NCBI RefSeq assembly: GCF_029227915.1
Contig: NC_079879.1
Location: forward strand, 20,042,501 to 20,106,500
Direction of reading: 5' to 3'
Length of the DNA: 64,000 nucleotides
From: Hydractinia symbiolongicarpus
Taxonomy: Eukaryota > Cnidaria > Hydrozoa > Anthoathecata > Hydractiniidae
The notes under the pieces were generated by a model. It did no database searches. It had not been told where the DNA came from and was given only the letters and a program-made list of their open reading frames with translations. A program made the position numbers and the translations under genes. Below, in pieces: positions 12,681 through 25,700 of the stretch (position 1 is the first letter of the stretch; each line of letters begins with the position of its first letter).

Positions 12681-13034
12681 TTATGCAGTTACCTTTAACA
12701 TTTGTCTTAAATGCTGAGACATAATGTTTAAAGAAACCTGGTCAGCTTGGGATGACATCAGCCAGCTTGAAGGAGGCACTGGTAAAACATTAGCTGGTGG
12801 TGGGCTGTTAAATTTCGCCCCAGCATAAGGTAACCTGCTTTCGTCTTCTGAGTCAGACGATGAATATCCATTATATGGAATTGAAAGCGGCGAACTACGT
12901 CCATTCAAGTTTATTATTCCGAAATTTGTTGGGGAAGGAGAGTCCTGACTTGAATAAGTGCTGTTGCCACTTGGACTCTCTCTGCCATCACCTTGATATC
13001 GTTTTCTTTGAGAATTTTGATTCCTGCCAGTCAT
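12681..13034 (-). CDS. PNRC-like: PNRC-family protein (proline-rich nuclear receptor coactivator-like)
   Basis: Single-exon frame of 117 aa on the minus strand. Its C-terminal third carries the PNRC signature: YAGAKF, then SPPPANVLPVPPSSWL, then an acidic or polar linker and the closing helix HLRQMLKV. Vertebrate PNRC2 has the same order: YAGAKF, a proline-rich peptide ending in PPSHW, and a terminal LLKV. The proline-rich peptide is the one that binds nuclear receptors and the decapping activator DCP1, linking PNRC2 to nonsense-mediated decay. The N-terminal two thirds is low-complexity Ser/Gly/Asn with basic patches and does not align with anything specific. The length is close to PNRC2 (139 aa). 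The start at 13034 is the first Met, and an intronless CDS is usual in this family. Function is inferred from the motif; PNRC1 versus PNRC2 cannot be separated. Confidence 0.85.
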   Translation of the reverse strand: MTGRNQNSQRKRYQGDGRESPSGNSTYSSQDSPSPTNFGIINLNGRSSPLSIPYNGYSSSDSEDESRLPYAGAKFNSPPPANVLPVPPSSWLMSSQADQVSLNIMSQHLRQMLKVTA

Positions 13035-13765
13035 TTTGCTTCATAAACAATATCTGGTAGGGTAGTTTTACTATTTTTTTAATCTTTTTTATCAGTTAGC
13101 ACGCCTGCCACAATATGTTTTAGGCTAACTAATCTTGACAACTTCTTTCCTCAGCTTCCACATCAGCAATGAAAAACTTTGAGAATATTTTTTTGAAATA
13201 AACAACTTTGTTATTCTATTCACGTCAAAAACTGTGGCGATCACCTGACAAATTTAACCAATGAAATTATCGTACCATAATCACATGGCTCTGTTCTATT
13301 ATGTAAAATCGAATAGCTCTTCACGCTCGTTGCTTTTATTGTTACCAATTCTCCAGGGTGTAATATGTTTTATAAATCTACGGCGCTATTGATTTCGAAA
13401 TAAAAACTCCATTTGCACTTTTTTGCATCGCGTATTGTTATTCAAAGTACGCAAATTATTATTTATTTCTATAGACACACATGTGTTTTATTACTGCATA
13501 TAATAATTGTTTACAATTTGCACCCCCTGATAAATTTACGGCTAAATATAGACGTTTTTAACCCCGGGTTCCTAAATAAAAGGCTCTTCTGAGTAGAGCT
13601 TTTTTACCGACAGCTGCTGGATGCGTCCCTGGCTTGGGTAAATAAATGTTAATTCGATGTTGAGAATAACACAAAGACTAACGCAAATGTTGTTTTTTCA
13701 CAATTTTCTTGCATTAAAATTTATAATTGCCTCAAACATAAAAAAACTCGCGAAATACAATATTT
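13035..13765. other. Spacer between PNRC-like and PDE6-like genes
   Basis: Both neighbours run leftward. The segment should hold the PNRC-like promoter and the PDE6-like 3' untranslated region. A weak stem-loop at about 13579-13602 is noted among the rejected items. Confidence 0.4.
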
Positions 13766-16700
13766 TTACAAAATTACACAACTTTTAGACTTCGGACTCG
13801 CTTCGATTGAAAACGAGACTTTTGGTTTTTTGGAAGCCCCATGGTGTGCCCTGCTAGCTTTTCGATCCTTTGGAGGCTCCTTGATAACCACATTCTCCGG
13901 AACTAAAACGCAAAACATACAGAATGAGGTTGGTAAGGGACATACTACTGCTAAGTCTCAGATCAGTATTTGTCAGATTAGTCATCATATTTATAGAAAA
14001 TGCGGGTAATTATTTTGAAAACAAGGTAGATTCTTAGGACATTCCTTGTTTTTCAATTTTGAATCAGGGTTATTGCATTTTTTGTTATTAAGGCTTCTGT
14101 CATAAGATTTTATCCTTGAAAACTACGGGTTTCCAGTTAACAGTCTGATACCACGTGACATGAGAACGGCGCAAGTTTAATTTAAAATATTTGCACTCCT
14201 CCTTTGAAGTTTTAAAAATTAAGAAAAGTCAGCTGATTTAATATGGCGTAAAGATTGGCAATAATCCAATTCTAGAAGCCTCTTGAGAAACCACATAATC
14301 AATGACGTAATTGACAATAATAAAGACGAACTTATCTAAACAATCTTTTTAATCTTTTTTTCAAATAAAAAACTGTGATTAACAGAGGGGAAAATCAAAT
14401 GAACTTTCACAGCAACACAGCGTTACTAAGCTACATTCATCCTACTTTCACTATCTTTGTAAAACAAAATCTAATAAAAATAACATTGGCAAGATAAGTA
14501 CAAATGCATATGGGGGAAAGACTGCTGAAGTTCTTAACCAATTTTCCAAAAACAAATACGGTTTGGGAGAAACGAGATTGGCCCTATATTAAAACATTCC
14601 CTGACAACCCCATAATATAAGTAATAAACTGTTTGATCAAAAAGTTAACAGGAACATAAGAATATTTAGAACTACAAAATAAAGGGCGTTGTTTTAACGT
14701 TTTTGGTTGACTTGAACATCTTTATTGCTCATTTTTTGTAAATATAAATTCTATAACGTAACGCTGGTAGCGTTATAGAAGTTATATTTACACAAAAAAC
14801 AACTTTCTAAGACTACAAAAATGTAGGCTCGCTGTTTTTTTCTGTTAAAAATAGTAATTTTGTCACGCAGTAAAATGCCTGCCACAAAAAAATAGGTGAT
14901 AATTAGAAGTACTTTATATGAATTATCTTCACACTTCATAACAACACACCCTTTTGATTAATAAAACAAAAACATGCTGGATTGTATTTTGCTAACTTTT
15001 AAATAAGGTTTTAACTTTAAAAATCATGCTTTCAAAAAACACGAAAACCCATGGTTTAAACTTTTTTAAAGGAAATGAGGGCGACGGCGTAGGATGATTA
15101 TCGATAGGTTTTGAACTCTAGCCATCAACATTTCACTTTCTTATTAATGTCATTATATATTAATTAAGAGGATACCGTGCTGATAAAAACCTCATTAATG
15201 CTCCTACGTCACAAAAGAGAGGATACTTAAATATTTAATAACGAAAACCTCAACAAAACTTGGTTAATTGATAATTTCAAAAAAATATCTGTCATCCAAC
15301 TCATCGAAAGAATATCCGAAATAAGAAATGAATAATTTCCTCAGACATATTGTTATTAATATTGATTTATGCTGAAAGATGTAGCCGCATTGAAAAGTGG
15401 AGAAAATCGTAATGAAAAAATGTTTAAAAAAATTATTTCTGGATAGAAATATAACAACCAAAATACGCTGTTTTCATGCGTGATACACTGAATTCGTGTT
15501 TTTTTCGCATACAAATTTCAACTACCACTATTTACAACAAACTTTTGTTTTTTATTTTCTTAAGCAACACACATGTGTTAAAAATAGATGAAAATTTTTT
15601 ATTAATCAGCCTAACACCGTGTACATAAGGAAACACAAGAAATAAAATCCGTTATGTTTATCTCCTTTGTTATGCAAGCTAACTTGGCTCATTCTGTAGG
15701 AAGTATGTAAACAAAAACTCGTCAAAACATGCAATGATAACGACAAATATGGATATCGTCATTAACAACGCTAATCATGTGAAATGACGCATGAAAGGAG
15801 AGCATGGACTTACCATACGTTTCAATCATGTTTTGCCAATTTTTCTTGTTGTTTACAACTCCATCGTAGAGTGGTTTTAAAAGTGGATTGATGTGATAAA
15901 ATACCTATAAAAAATATTTAATACAATTTTTTTTAACAGAAAAATTTTTTTTTACAAGCTATTCTTATAGCATTGTCAATACAAATAAAACGAAATGTAT
16001 TTTCTTCTTTTTTTTTTCACCTAGTTGCTCACTCCTTCCCCAGTTATCTATTTACATTTTTTTGATTTTTCCTAAGCCTAAGTTTAAAAATGCTCCTAAG
16101 CAGGATTATGTGAAACTTTTACTGTCCGATCAGAACGCACAACCCGTCTGGAGCCACCCGAAGTGTTCCTCGGGTTTTACTTTTTTTCCGGATAACTGTT
16201 GTTAACGATATTTTAGATTTATTGTTTTCAGTTATTTGATTTTTTATTAAATTTTCTCTGGTAAAAAGCGTAGAACTTTTTTTTGGTGTTGCCATGTTCT
16301 GGGAAACAAGAGCATAAGGCCCGTTTTCACTTAAAAACGAAAATTTTTTAAAAATTTTTTTACTTAAAAACAGTTTTTTTGTCGAAAAGTAAAAACTTGC
16401 ACGGTACACCAAAGCAGTATAGGCGTTGGAAAAGTTGGGGAGAAAATAAAAGTTGAAAATTAAACAAATTTTGTGTTGTGTGATTTCCGTGGAAATTTTC
16501 CCTGTTCATACAAAATTTTCGGAGTGGAAACGAGGTTTAGAATATTGATTACATCATCTTCACGTGATTCATAATAAAGGATTCAGTTAGCTAATCAAAA
16601 CATGTTTATAGGCAGTGAGAACAGCCTATTCATGCTCTCTGGTATGTCCCGATCACAATATTATGTCACTCCACACTCTCTTTCCAAGAATTGGATCAAA

Positions 16701-19700
16701 GAAAAGTAGAAAAAATTTGACTCCAACAATTTTTCGTATAAAGAATCGAGGCAGAAAATTTTACAAAGAAAGTTTTTCATAAATTTTTTTCTTTAAAACG
16801 AACAAGAAACCGATGTCGTTTAAAAAATCTTATCTTTTATCACAACTTTTATAAAAACGAAATTGTGGGGAAATCAAGGCGATGCTGTAACTGTAGGGAA
16901 AACTACCAAAAATTAAATATTAGAGAATTATAATATTCAGCATGTTTTTTTGTTTTCTGATGACAAATTTTGTCAAAAATGATAATGAGCCCAGTCAGTA
17001 AGTCAAATCGAAGAAATTACCCAGGGCTCATGCTACAAGAAAAACAACATTTCGCACAAACAAGCCATATTTGAAAGCGAGGCTAAAAAAATGATATTAC
17101 CACCGCAGGAGCCTGTTAAATTAATCACCCTCCTTCGGAGTGTGTTTTAACATATCAAACGATTCTGCAATTTGATTAGTAATTTCGTTTATTTTTTGTT
17201 GTTAATTAATTATTTCGTACCTTAGTTTTAATTCAAACTTGATGTGCGATAAACAAAAAGTTGACTTTTGTTCAACTTTTAAGTTCTACAGAAAATATTA
17301 TCTGTTTAGCAGAAATAAATTTAGTTTGCATGCAAAGGTGATTATTAGTTCCGCGAAAAATTTGTCTTTTGGCTGGGTATACTAGGCCTCTTGGGGTTTA
17401 GGCGTCAAGGTTTCGCATTTTAAAGTGCTTGTTATTAGTATGTGTTATCCATAATTCTAAGTCGTTTTGTCTTTAAAATGTGTAATGTGAAGTTATTATC
17501 TAGCTTACTACCTTATATAGTGGCAAGCAGACAAAGTCGATGAAACCAACTTGCATCTTGGGTAATTCGCCGTGTTTTTCACGATCCATCATTGGCTAAG
17601 TCAAGAATAAAAAAATCAATTAAAATTTACATCGCTCAATCTGCAGGAGGCGGTAATTAAAAAAAAGAAAAAAAAAGCAACAGTTGGAGTAAATAGCAAA
17701 GTACAAAGAAATCACTTCAGGCTAATAAAAATTATAAAAAATATGCATCTACTACTGGTTACAGCCGGTAGCACTTTTGATTGGATAAAGGACCGTTCGA
17801 GACATTTATATTAATACTTTTTGTTGAAACTAAGTGATTCAACTAAGGGTGTCTTTTAATACTTACAATAGGCTCTGAGGATAATTCATTCCTTTCTATA
17901 TCACCTTGCTCAAAGAATTCACTAGCTACTAACTCGGCAACCTAGAAAGTAAAGGTTTTGGATTAATAGACGTAAGTTGATGTATAAAAACTTTCAAGAA
18001 AGCCTAGCTAAAACTACGAATGAATCGACTGTTACATTTCGACATTTTCTCCTCCTCTGCAACTTTATAATTTTTATAACGATTTTCAAAATCTTGTGGG
18101 AAATCTAGATTGCACATAAACAGACATATTATATAAAGATATGCTTGCCGTGATTGTATGTTGAAATTTGTTTCAATTGTCTTTAAGTATATTACTAAAT
18201 GAATTTTACTGTGACACTAACAGAAAAACAAAATTTTTTCGACTTTTAGAAAACAAAATGAAATTTTACGTAAAACAAAGATAATGACGACGACGACAAT
18301 GACGACGACGACAATAACGACAATAACGACGACGACGACGACGACGACAAAGGTACAGCAAAGCACAAAAAGAGGAAAACCAGAAGAAGTAATAAAACCT
18401 TACCCTTTGTTGGATTTCCCATGGTTTTGTTATTGCGGCAACATCACATGCTGTCATCATCATCCCTCTAAATGTAACGAACCCACAATTAAAGAGAAAG
18501 TTAACCCTGTAGATTTTTTTGTTCTTCGTTTAGCCGTTACTTTACCTCAAAACACCTCTGTTTTCAAATTGTGTCCAATCCGCTTGTCTCGTCTCAACTA
18601 GATTTTGAAAGCTTGCTCTTTTTCTGAAAAGTAAAGTTGAGATGATGAAATGATACAGGTACAATATACAGCCGACACCGGAACAACAAAAACAGAACGC
18701 TAAAAAAAAAATTTCTCACTTAAAATAGAGCGCAAGGTCTGTGGATAATATGGCTTCTTCCAACAATTTCATCACTAATTTATAATCTTCATCATTTAAA
18801 GAATCAAAGATGTTGCAGCCCTAAATAAAATTAAAAAATTACCAAAACCATTCAACACGTGTTGATAAAAAAAAAAAAAAAGTAGCAACTGAAACTGGAC
18901 ATCTTACTTCTGATTTTAAAATCATGACAGAATGATCAAAATGATGCCTTTCCATTGTGGAAGTGCCATATAAGCGGGCTATGGGTGATTCCGTTCTAAA
19001 GAAATGACAACAAACATTAATCCAATAGTCAGACCTAAAACAGATTTAAGTGACTTTAAAAGGCTTTAGACTGGTAACTGGTATTGTAATAGGTAATTTC
19101 AACACAATAGGGAATTATAGTACACTTCTAAATGTATGGTTGTTCTAATTAACTCTTATTTGTTAGGTCTGATATGGTGATAATTATGAAGTGGCATTTA
19201 GAATGTTTCAAGAAATGAAGTAAAATGCAAGTTATTCAAAAACTTACTTTTGTTGGAACGTATTGTTAGTTCCTCTGTGATCGAGATCATGACACAGACA
19301 TGCAACTAACAATACCAGAGATTCAAGGTCTGTAAACCATGAGAACATTTGACCAGTCTGAGTTAAAATATTTTTTATAGTACAACAACTAACATAGGTA
19401 AGCATAAACACAAAAAATCTTTGTCTTTTTAAAAAGAAACTTATTTTCAATTCTTCAATTTCCATACACAATACACAACTCTAGTGTTTTCTTATTGCTT
19501 CAATCTGGTCCTGAAAATTAACTATTTCCTCTGACTTTCAAATTCGAAGTTACCTAAGATCTGATTCGCTGAAAAATACGAACATTAGGACACCAAGATT
19601 TAAGCACTAAACAGTCACACCAAAGAAAAAAAGGACAGCAAAATACCTGCAGTAACGTAAACATTGTCTGACCGACATTGAATGCATGCCTCCAATTGTG

Positions 19701-22700
19701 ATAGGTAACTGGTCGATAATTTTTTTTAACTGTTAATATAAATTGACACATTTTCTAAAAAAATTTTTTAGACACAAATTAAAAAAGAAGCGTTATTATT
19801 TTCCCCTTTCTAGGACATCAGTTTCTCAAGTTTCCAGTTTTCGTAGACATTATAAACAAGTAAAAAAACCCTCAAAACTTAAACATTAAGGGAGATTTCT
19901 ATAGCACGTATATTTTTTGTTAATTCAACAGTTTTTTTACATAAAAAAACTATAAAAAGCTTGACATATGCTATCAAAATGATGCAAAATTAAGGTATAT
20001 AAAGAGTAACATGTTGATCTTGGCAGAAATATACTTATGAGTATTATGCTTTTAAGGAACACACGCCATGTTTAGTTGATCTTAGGAACACATGGTAGGT
20101 TACAGAAAATTTAGGAAACCTATTTCTTACTTTGTATGGGACTTTGCACTTGCGTAACAGATCTTGGTCGAGGAACATTCGCATTGACATTAAACATGTT
20201 TCATGATCAGTCATATTTATATCATCAAAGTCAAATGAACACAGATCATACTGGTCGGAAACGGGGATAACGTCTTTCTAAATAAAGCATAACAAAGTTT
20301 TCCACATTAAGCAGTGGATTTTATGAGGTTTGACTTCTTAGAGCCTTTTTATTAATTCATCCCTTCATGTATGAATGTAATGGACAAAATACATAGCTTG
20401 GAGAAAAATAAATTGTTCAAATCACTGGGATTCAAATTACTGGACAGATTTTTAATGTAGAAAATACAGAATGCTCAGCGGAAACTGATTTTGTTCAAGT
20501 TAACTGAGCGTTAGGTAGCCTTTAGATGGAACGGATGTGAGATTCTAAACTGCAATGAAATTACTATATGTTTATATAGAGTTTTTTCATATCAGGGTTG
20601 TGTGGACTGCACATGCGCCATAATTGGATACAAAGATGCAATAGTTTCATTTCGGGTAAATCGTGTTTAGCTGCATGAACATTTTAAGGGCAAAATAAAA
20701 TTAACACCAGAAGAAGTTTAATTTTGTTCGACAAAAAACATTTATTAAGACAAAACAAGACAGAAATGAAATTTTCATTTCGACCCTGCAAAGAAACTTG
20801 TAAAATCATCGGAGCCCAGTTGTATTATAAAATTGTCATTCATTCACAGTTGCCTTTTTACAGCTTTGGCAATTATACCACATGGCATATCAATGTTGAT
20901 AAACCTCGCTAATTAAAAAAATCAACCAGGGTACACAAATAATTTCTTACAACTAATTCATCTGTATCCACAGGCCCAGCGCTTGCATGGTATTGCAGTA
21001 CCTAGATCAAAAACAAAATTAACAAATTTACTAAATTATTCATGATGGAGAATAAGGTGAAGAGCAAATATTAAAGACTTGCCTCCATATTGACATTTTG
21101 ACGTGCCAACATTATTGAAGCCTTCTCAAACATTTGCGTGTTGTGAATACCAAGACCACAAAAGATTGAAAAACCCTAAACAAAGTGGCAACAATCATCT
21201 TCTGTTGGTTTATTTTTAGATTTCTTACTCATATCTCAATACAGCAACACAAATAGTCAAGTACCTCGAACATGATTTCATCACCTTCATCAAATGAGTG
21301 GGCATCCCTCTTGTTAAATAGCTGTGCAACACCTAAGTGTGAAGTGTTTTTATTCGATTGGTTTATTATGTAATGAAAGCAGATTTTATATCAAAAATAA
21401 TAAGTTACCAATTATTTCTTGTTTGTTGTTGAATATAGGGCAACACAACATGCATTTTGCTTTGAACACATCATCATCATACTTTCCAAGCTATACAAAA
21501 AGCTTTTATAAATAAGATATCTTTAGCCAACACATTTTTTACATTATATCATTTAAAATCTGTCTTCATTGCAAATAAAATGCCACTGTCAAAAAACACA
21601 GAGTATTCAAGAAACATAATTCTGAAAAAAATACAAATAGTCAAACTTGTTTAAGACAGCCCCACTCATGTCTTAGACAGGTGCTTGTCTTATAAAACAA
21701 GATGGCCAACCTTTCACATGGTTGTCTCTCGGACAGTTTTTTTTTCTGTCGTCACAACTTGTAGAATACAAGGAACTATATTTGAACTATATACAAGCAC
21801 TATGATCTCCAAGTTATGCAAACTGTAACGTAGATGTAAAAGCTTTACTACGCATTCGTTTTGTGTTAGCAGGTGTTTTATGATGAAAAATATATTCTTA
21901 TCCTACACATGTATTATTTAGCGGGCGCTGGTAGCCTTAGCAGGTTGTCATCTTATAGAGTAGCAAATCACCATAAAACACACTACAGGGGTCCAAATTT
22001 GGTCTTTTAAGACAGGTGGGCCCACCTGTATAAGACAGCTGTCTTATACAAGTGGGCCTTATAGCAGGTAGGACTGTCTGTCAACATACTTATTCATTTG
22101 CAAAAAATGAATTCTTGAAAATCAAATTTCCTATTGTTTTAAAACAAGCAACCAATTAATTAACATTTTACAGGTATTTTTTTGTGGTAAATGTGTTTTG
22201 ATCAAAAAATTTTTTTTTCCATCATGATAATTGGCAATGGCAGTTTCAAGTTACACACGAAAAAATCCTTTCCCATGCAAAATGAAAAATAACATATTTC
22301 CCAAAACAAACTCACAGTTTCAGATGAAGAGAAGTGGTCGTCTTTTGTAAAACTATCAATATTTAAAATCTAAATAAAAATATAATAATGATAAAAAAGA
22401 GAGATTGATATCCATAATGTTACGTATAATGTTTTAGTAGGTGTAACAGAGATAAATTTGCTCCAAAATAATACAAAAACAACACTGGATGCAGCACTGT
22501 CGTGTACATAGGAAAATAAAGAACTTCACACTATAATCAGCTATAATAACGAACTTCTAAGCAAAGACATAATGACTACAAGTTCATAAATACTAAGCAA
22601 GATGTGGCTTTTAGCATGGAACTAAGTGACAGCAATCTTCATTTCATTCGAATCACAGTGCTCACACATACCTCTCCATTTTTTACTGCTAGCATTGCAA

Positions 22701-25700
22701 ATCCAGCATAAACAGGATGGGAAGATGTACTAAATAACATAATCTATTTTTAGACTACAGCTCTCTAACTCCAAACACAAACTCTTTACAAACAGACAAA
22801 TACTAACATTTTAAGTGTATTTAGGTATCTTTTATGTTGAAGGACGTCGAGGAGGAAACAATAAAATAATACTTATGCACAATGTCTTTGCAGCAACTCT
22901 CAACATCTAAAGGCCTAAACTTTTTTCTAAAATTTCTAACAAATAATATTGACCTAGATACTTTAAAAAGCTGACTTTTCACGATTCAAAACTTTTGGTT
23001 TGCAATCCTATTTCTTCTAATCACTATCTTCACAATCACTCACTATCTTTTCCAACTTATTAGATACAGTACTGTATGAAAAGTACTTTGGCAAAATCAT
23101 GTATAATTCACAATACACAATTATTGCCTGGCAGGTGAACAAACTATGTCCTTGTATTCAGGTAAGAACACGCACCTTTTTTCAGCTAGATTTTTATAGT
23201 AATCATCATTTCTAAAATTTAATACAAAAAAAACATGTTAAAAAATTTATATTGATCAGCAATTACATTTTATAATTACGACATTAAGTGTGGAATGGCA
23301 GAATTAGAGTAACCATTATGCTGAAGTGAAGTTTTAATTTTTCGGAAACTCAAAAGTATTATTTGAGCACAGCAATCTGATAAAAACGAATCTTCATAAT
23401 AACACTTCCATTTTGTTTGTTCATGCGTCAGAACTAAGTGGTACTACTAAATGCACAAAATTTAACAAAAATCCAGGAAATATCTATGGAAAATATGTAC
23501 CACAGGTCATTTGCAGTGAATTTTTCACAGGCTAATGAATATGGAAATATAATAAACTTATGAAGTGATACGTGCTAAAGGTTTATGCAGGTGCTATTAT
23601 CAAAATAAACTTAGAAGGAATGAAAGGATTGGGAAAACTGAGAGCTTTTTAGAGCATTTGTATTGTAGAAGCAACAAATGTACTTACTCTGCCTTTTCTT
23701 TCACATTATTTATCAAATCGAAAACCTGAGAAAATCGAATATCCTAAAAAAAAAAAGAATGCTAGTTGTCAATGTGTACATTTTGCAATAACTTGATTTC
23801 ATTTCATTGAAAATGATAGGTCTAAGACATTTTTTTTAAAAAGATTTTCCCATATGTGTAGCAAAACATGTTAAGTATTTAAGGTGTGATTTCAGGTGTG
23901 TTGCATTGATGAACTTCTTATTAAGTTTTTTATGCTATGGAGAGCATGCCAAACTTTCAATAATTTGTCTTATTAACCTTGCAAAATTAAGAAAAAACAA
24001 ACAAGTAGAGTTCCTACCTCTTCTTCTTCATCTTCTGTGTTTCTATTAATAATATAAACTGTGCACCGCTCACACTGCATCATTTCTTGAGCCTGTGTCA
24101 TAATTCTACGTACAACTGTTTCTAGACATTCTGTATCTTCAAAAATGTTTCGTGCTAAATTTAGCAATACCTAAGAAGAAATGACGAGTAAACAATTTGT
24201 GCATCATAATTTCTTAGTTGTATAGTTAAAATCTAAAGATTTTGTTTACTTACCTGGTTCCTTTCATATTCCTGGACAGATGCATTGAACAATTGAGCAT
24301 TTGTTAAGCCTATGCCACAAAATGTCAAGTAATCCCGAAAAACCTTAAAATAATATTCATCACTTACATAACCTTATAATATGTTAAGATCCACTTATTT
24401 AAACAAAGAAGGGCTCAAAAAACATAGTTGGAGCAACAAAACACAAAGTAGTTTTATAAAGCGAGGGACTAAGAGCTTTGTTTGGAAAATAAATGTGAAA
24501 TTGAATTAAATTTTTATTGTCTGTGTGTGTGTGTATAACAGGCAAAGGGAATACATATTCTAAGCAATTTTGACATCAAAACAATAGAATACCAGGAAAG
24601 TTTATATAAATGAAAGCAATAATACTAAACCAAAAATCAAAATTACCAAAGTTATTGGATAGTATGCATTTTTATTTTAAATGCAAACAATTTGACTACA
24701 GAAAGGAATACTTTCTTGTGTGTATCCTGGCTAGTCTAGAATATGTAACCCTTTTGTGTTGGTGTAAAATTAAGTGTATAACTAAGATCAACAGTAAACA
24801 AGGATAGATGTGCATTATCCTCACACAAGATACGATTAATCTCTACATCATTTTTTTAACAGATGGAACATGTATATTCTAAAAAATTTTTAGGTGGTTT
24901 TTTAAATTGAATCTCAGATAATGGTGGTTGTTGAATCAATTATATCTTGTTCAATAAGTAATTTATTTTTTACCTGTTCGTCTTTTTCTGTAAACATTTG
25001 ACTAGCATCTTTTTTATTGATCAATTGGGCCACACCAATTACCTGAAATGATGAAAGAGGGGGGCTTTAATTAAGTCAGTAACAATTTGAAAGATTAAAT
25101 TATACATACACCATGTAGACAATGAATTATATATTGTGAATCTTTACCCATGATGAGTTTCACTCATGATTTATAAACCCGTAATTCATCTGGTGTTTTT
25201 GTAAGAAGAGTACGGTACTACACTAGTTTATATAAAATCCCTAGACATGGTTAATTTTGTCTGCATTTATCTTTGTCTTTTCAAACGAAAGAAAAATCAC
25301 CTCTTATTGAGAAAAAAAATGCTTGTCACTACCATTACAAACTTTATAGTGAGAAAACACTTGTAATAAAATATTACAAAGGCTTTTAATGCCAAAAATA
25401 GGTTCGTCCTGAACATCAAGAAGCCTAATAAAAACACGGTAATTTACAAATAGTCCGTACAGATAACCAAACATTTAACTATAAAAAGCCAGTCTTAATG
25501 TGCTATAAAAAGTAATTTAAAAAAAGGGAAATTATGGCAGCTGGTTATGCTTTTATTATTTTGGGCTTAAAAGCTCAATAAAGTATCTGTACTCAAGCAA
25601 TTGTTCACTTAGCAGCTCTATGCAAAATTAACCTAACCTTGATTACACTGTCCTAATTTTAGGATTTCTTATTAGCAAAACCAGAATTTCTGTTGGCAAT

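Noticed and set aside
13579-13602. Stem-loop aggctcttctgagtagagct followed by T run
   Set aside because: Stem of six pairs with a seven-base loop does not match the histone 3' stem-loop (four-base loop), and a bacterial-type terminator has no meaning here.
16119-16412. 97-aa minus-strand Lys-rich frame
   Set aside because: Lies in an intron of the PDE6-like gene on the same strand; composition is that of poly-A/T sequence and no family is recognisable.
16300-16545. Possible MITE with gcccgttttcactt / aacctcgtttccact ends in a PDE6-like intron
   Set aside because: The two ends match only loosely and no target duplication or second copy is visible in the window.
18266-18601. Plus-strand frame of poly-Thr followed by a mixed tail
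   Set aside because: It covers a GAC microsatellite and the antisense of two real PDE6-like exons, which explain the protein-like tail.
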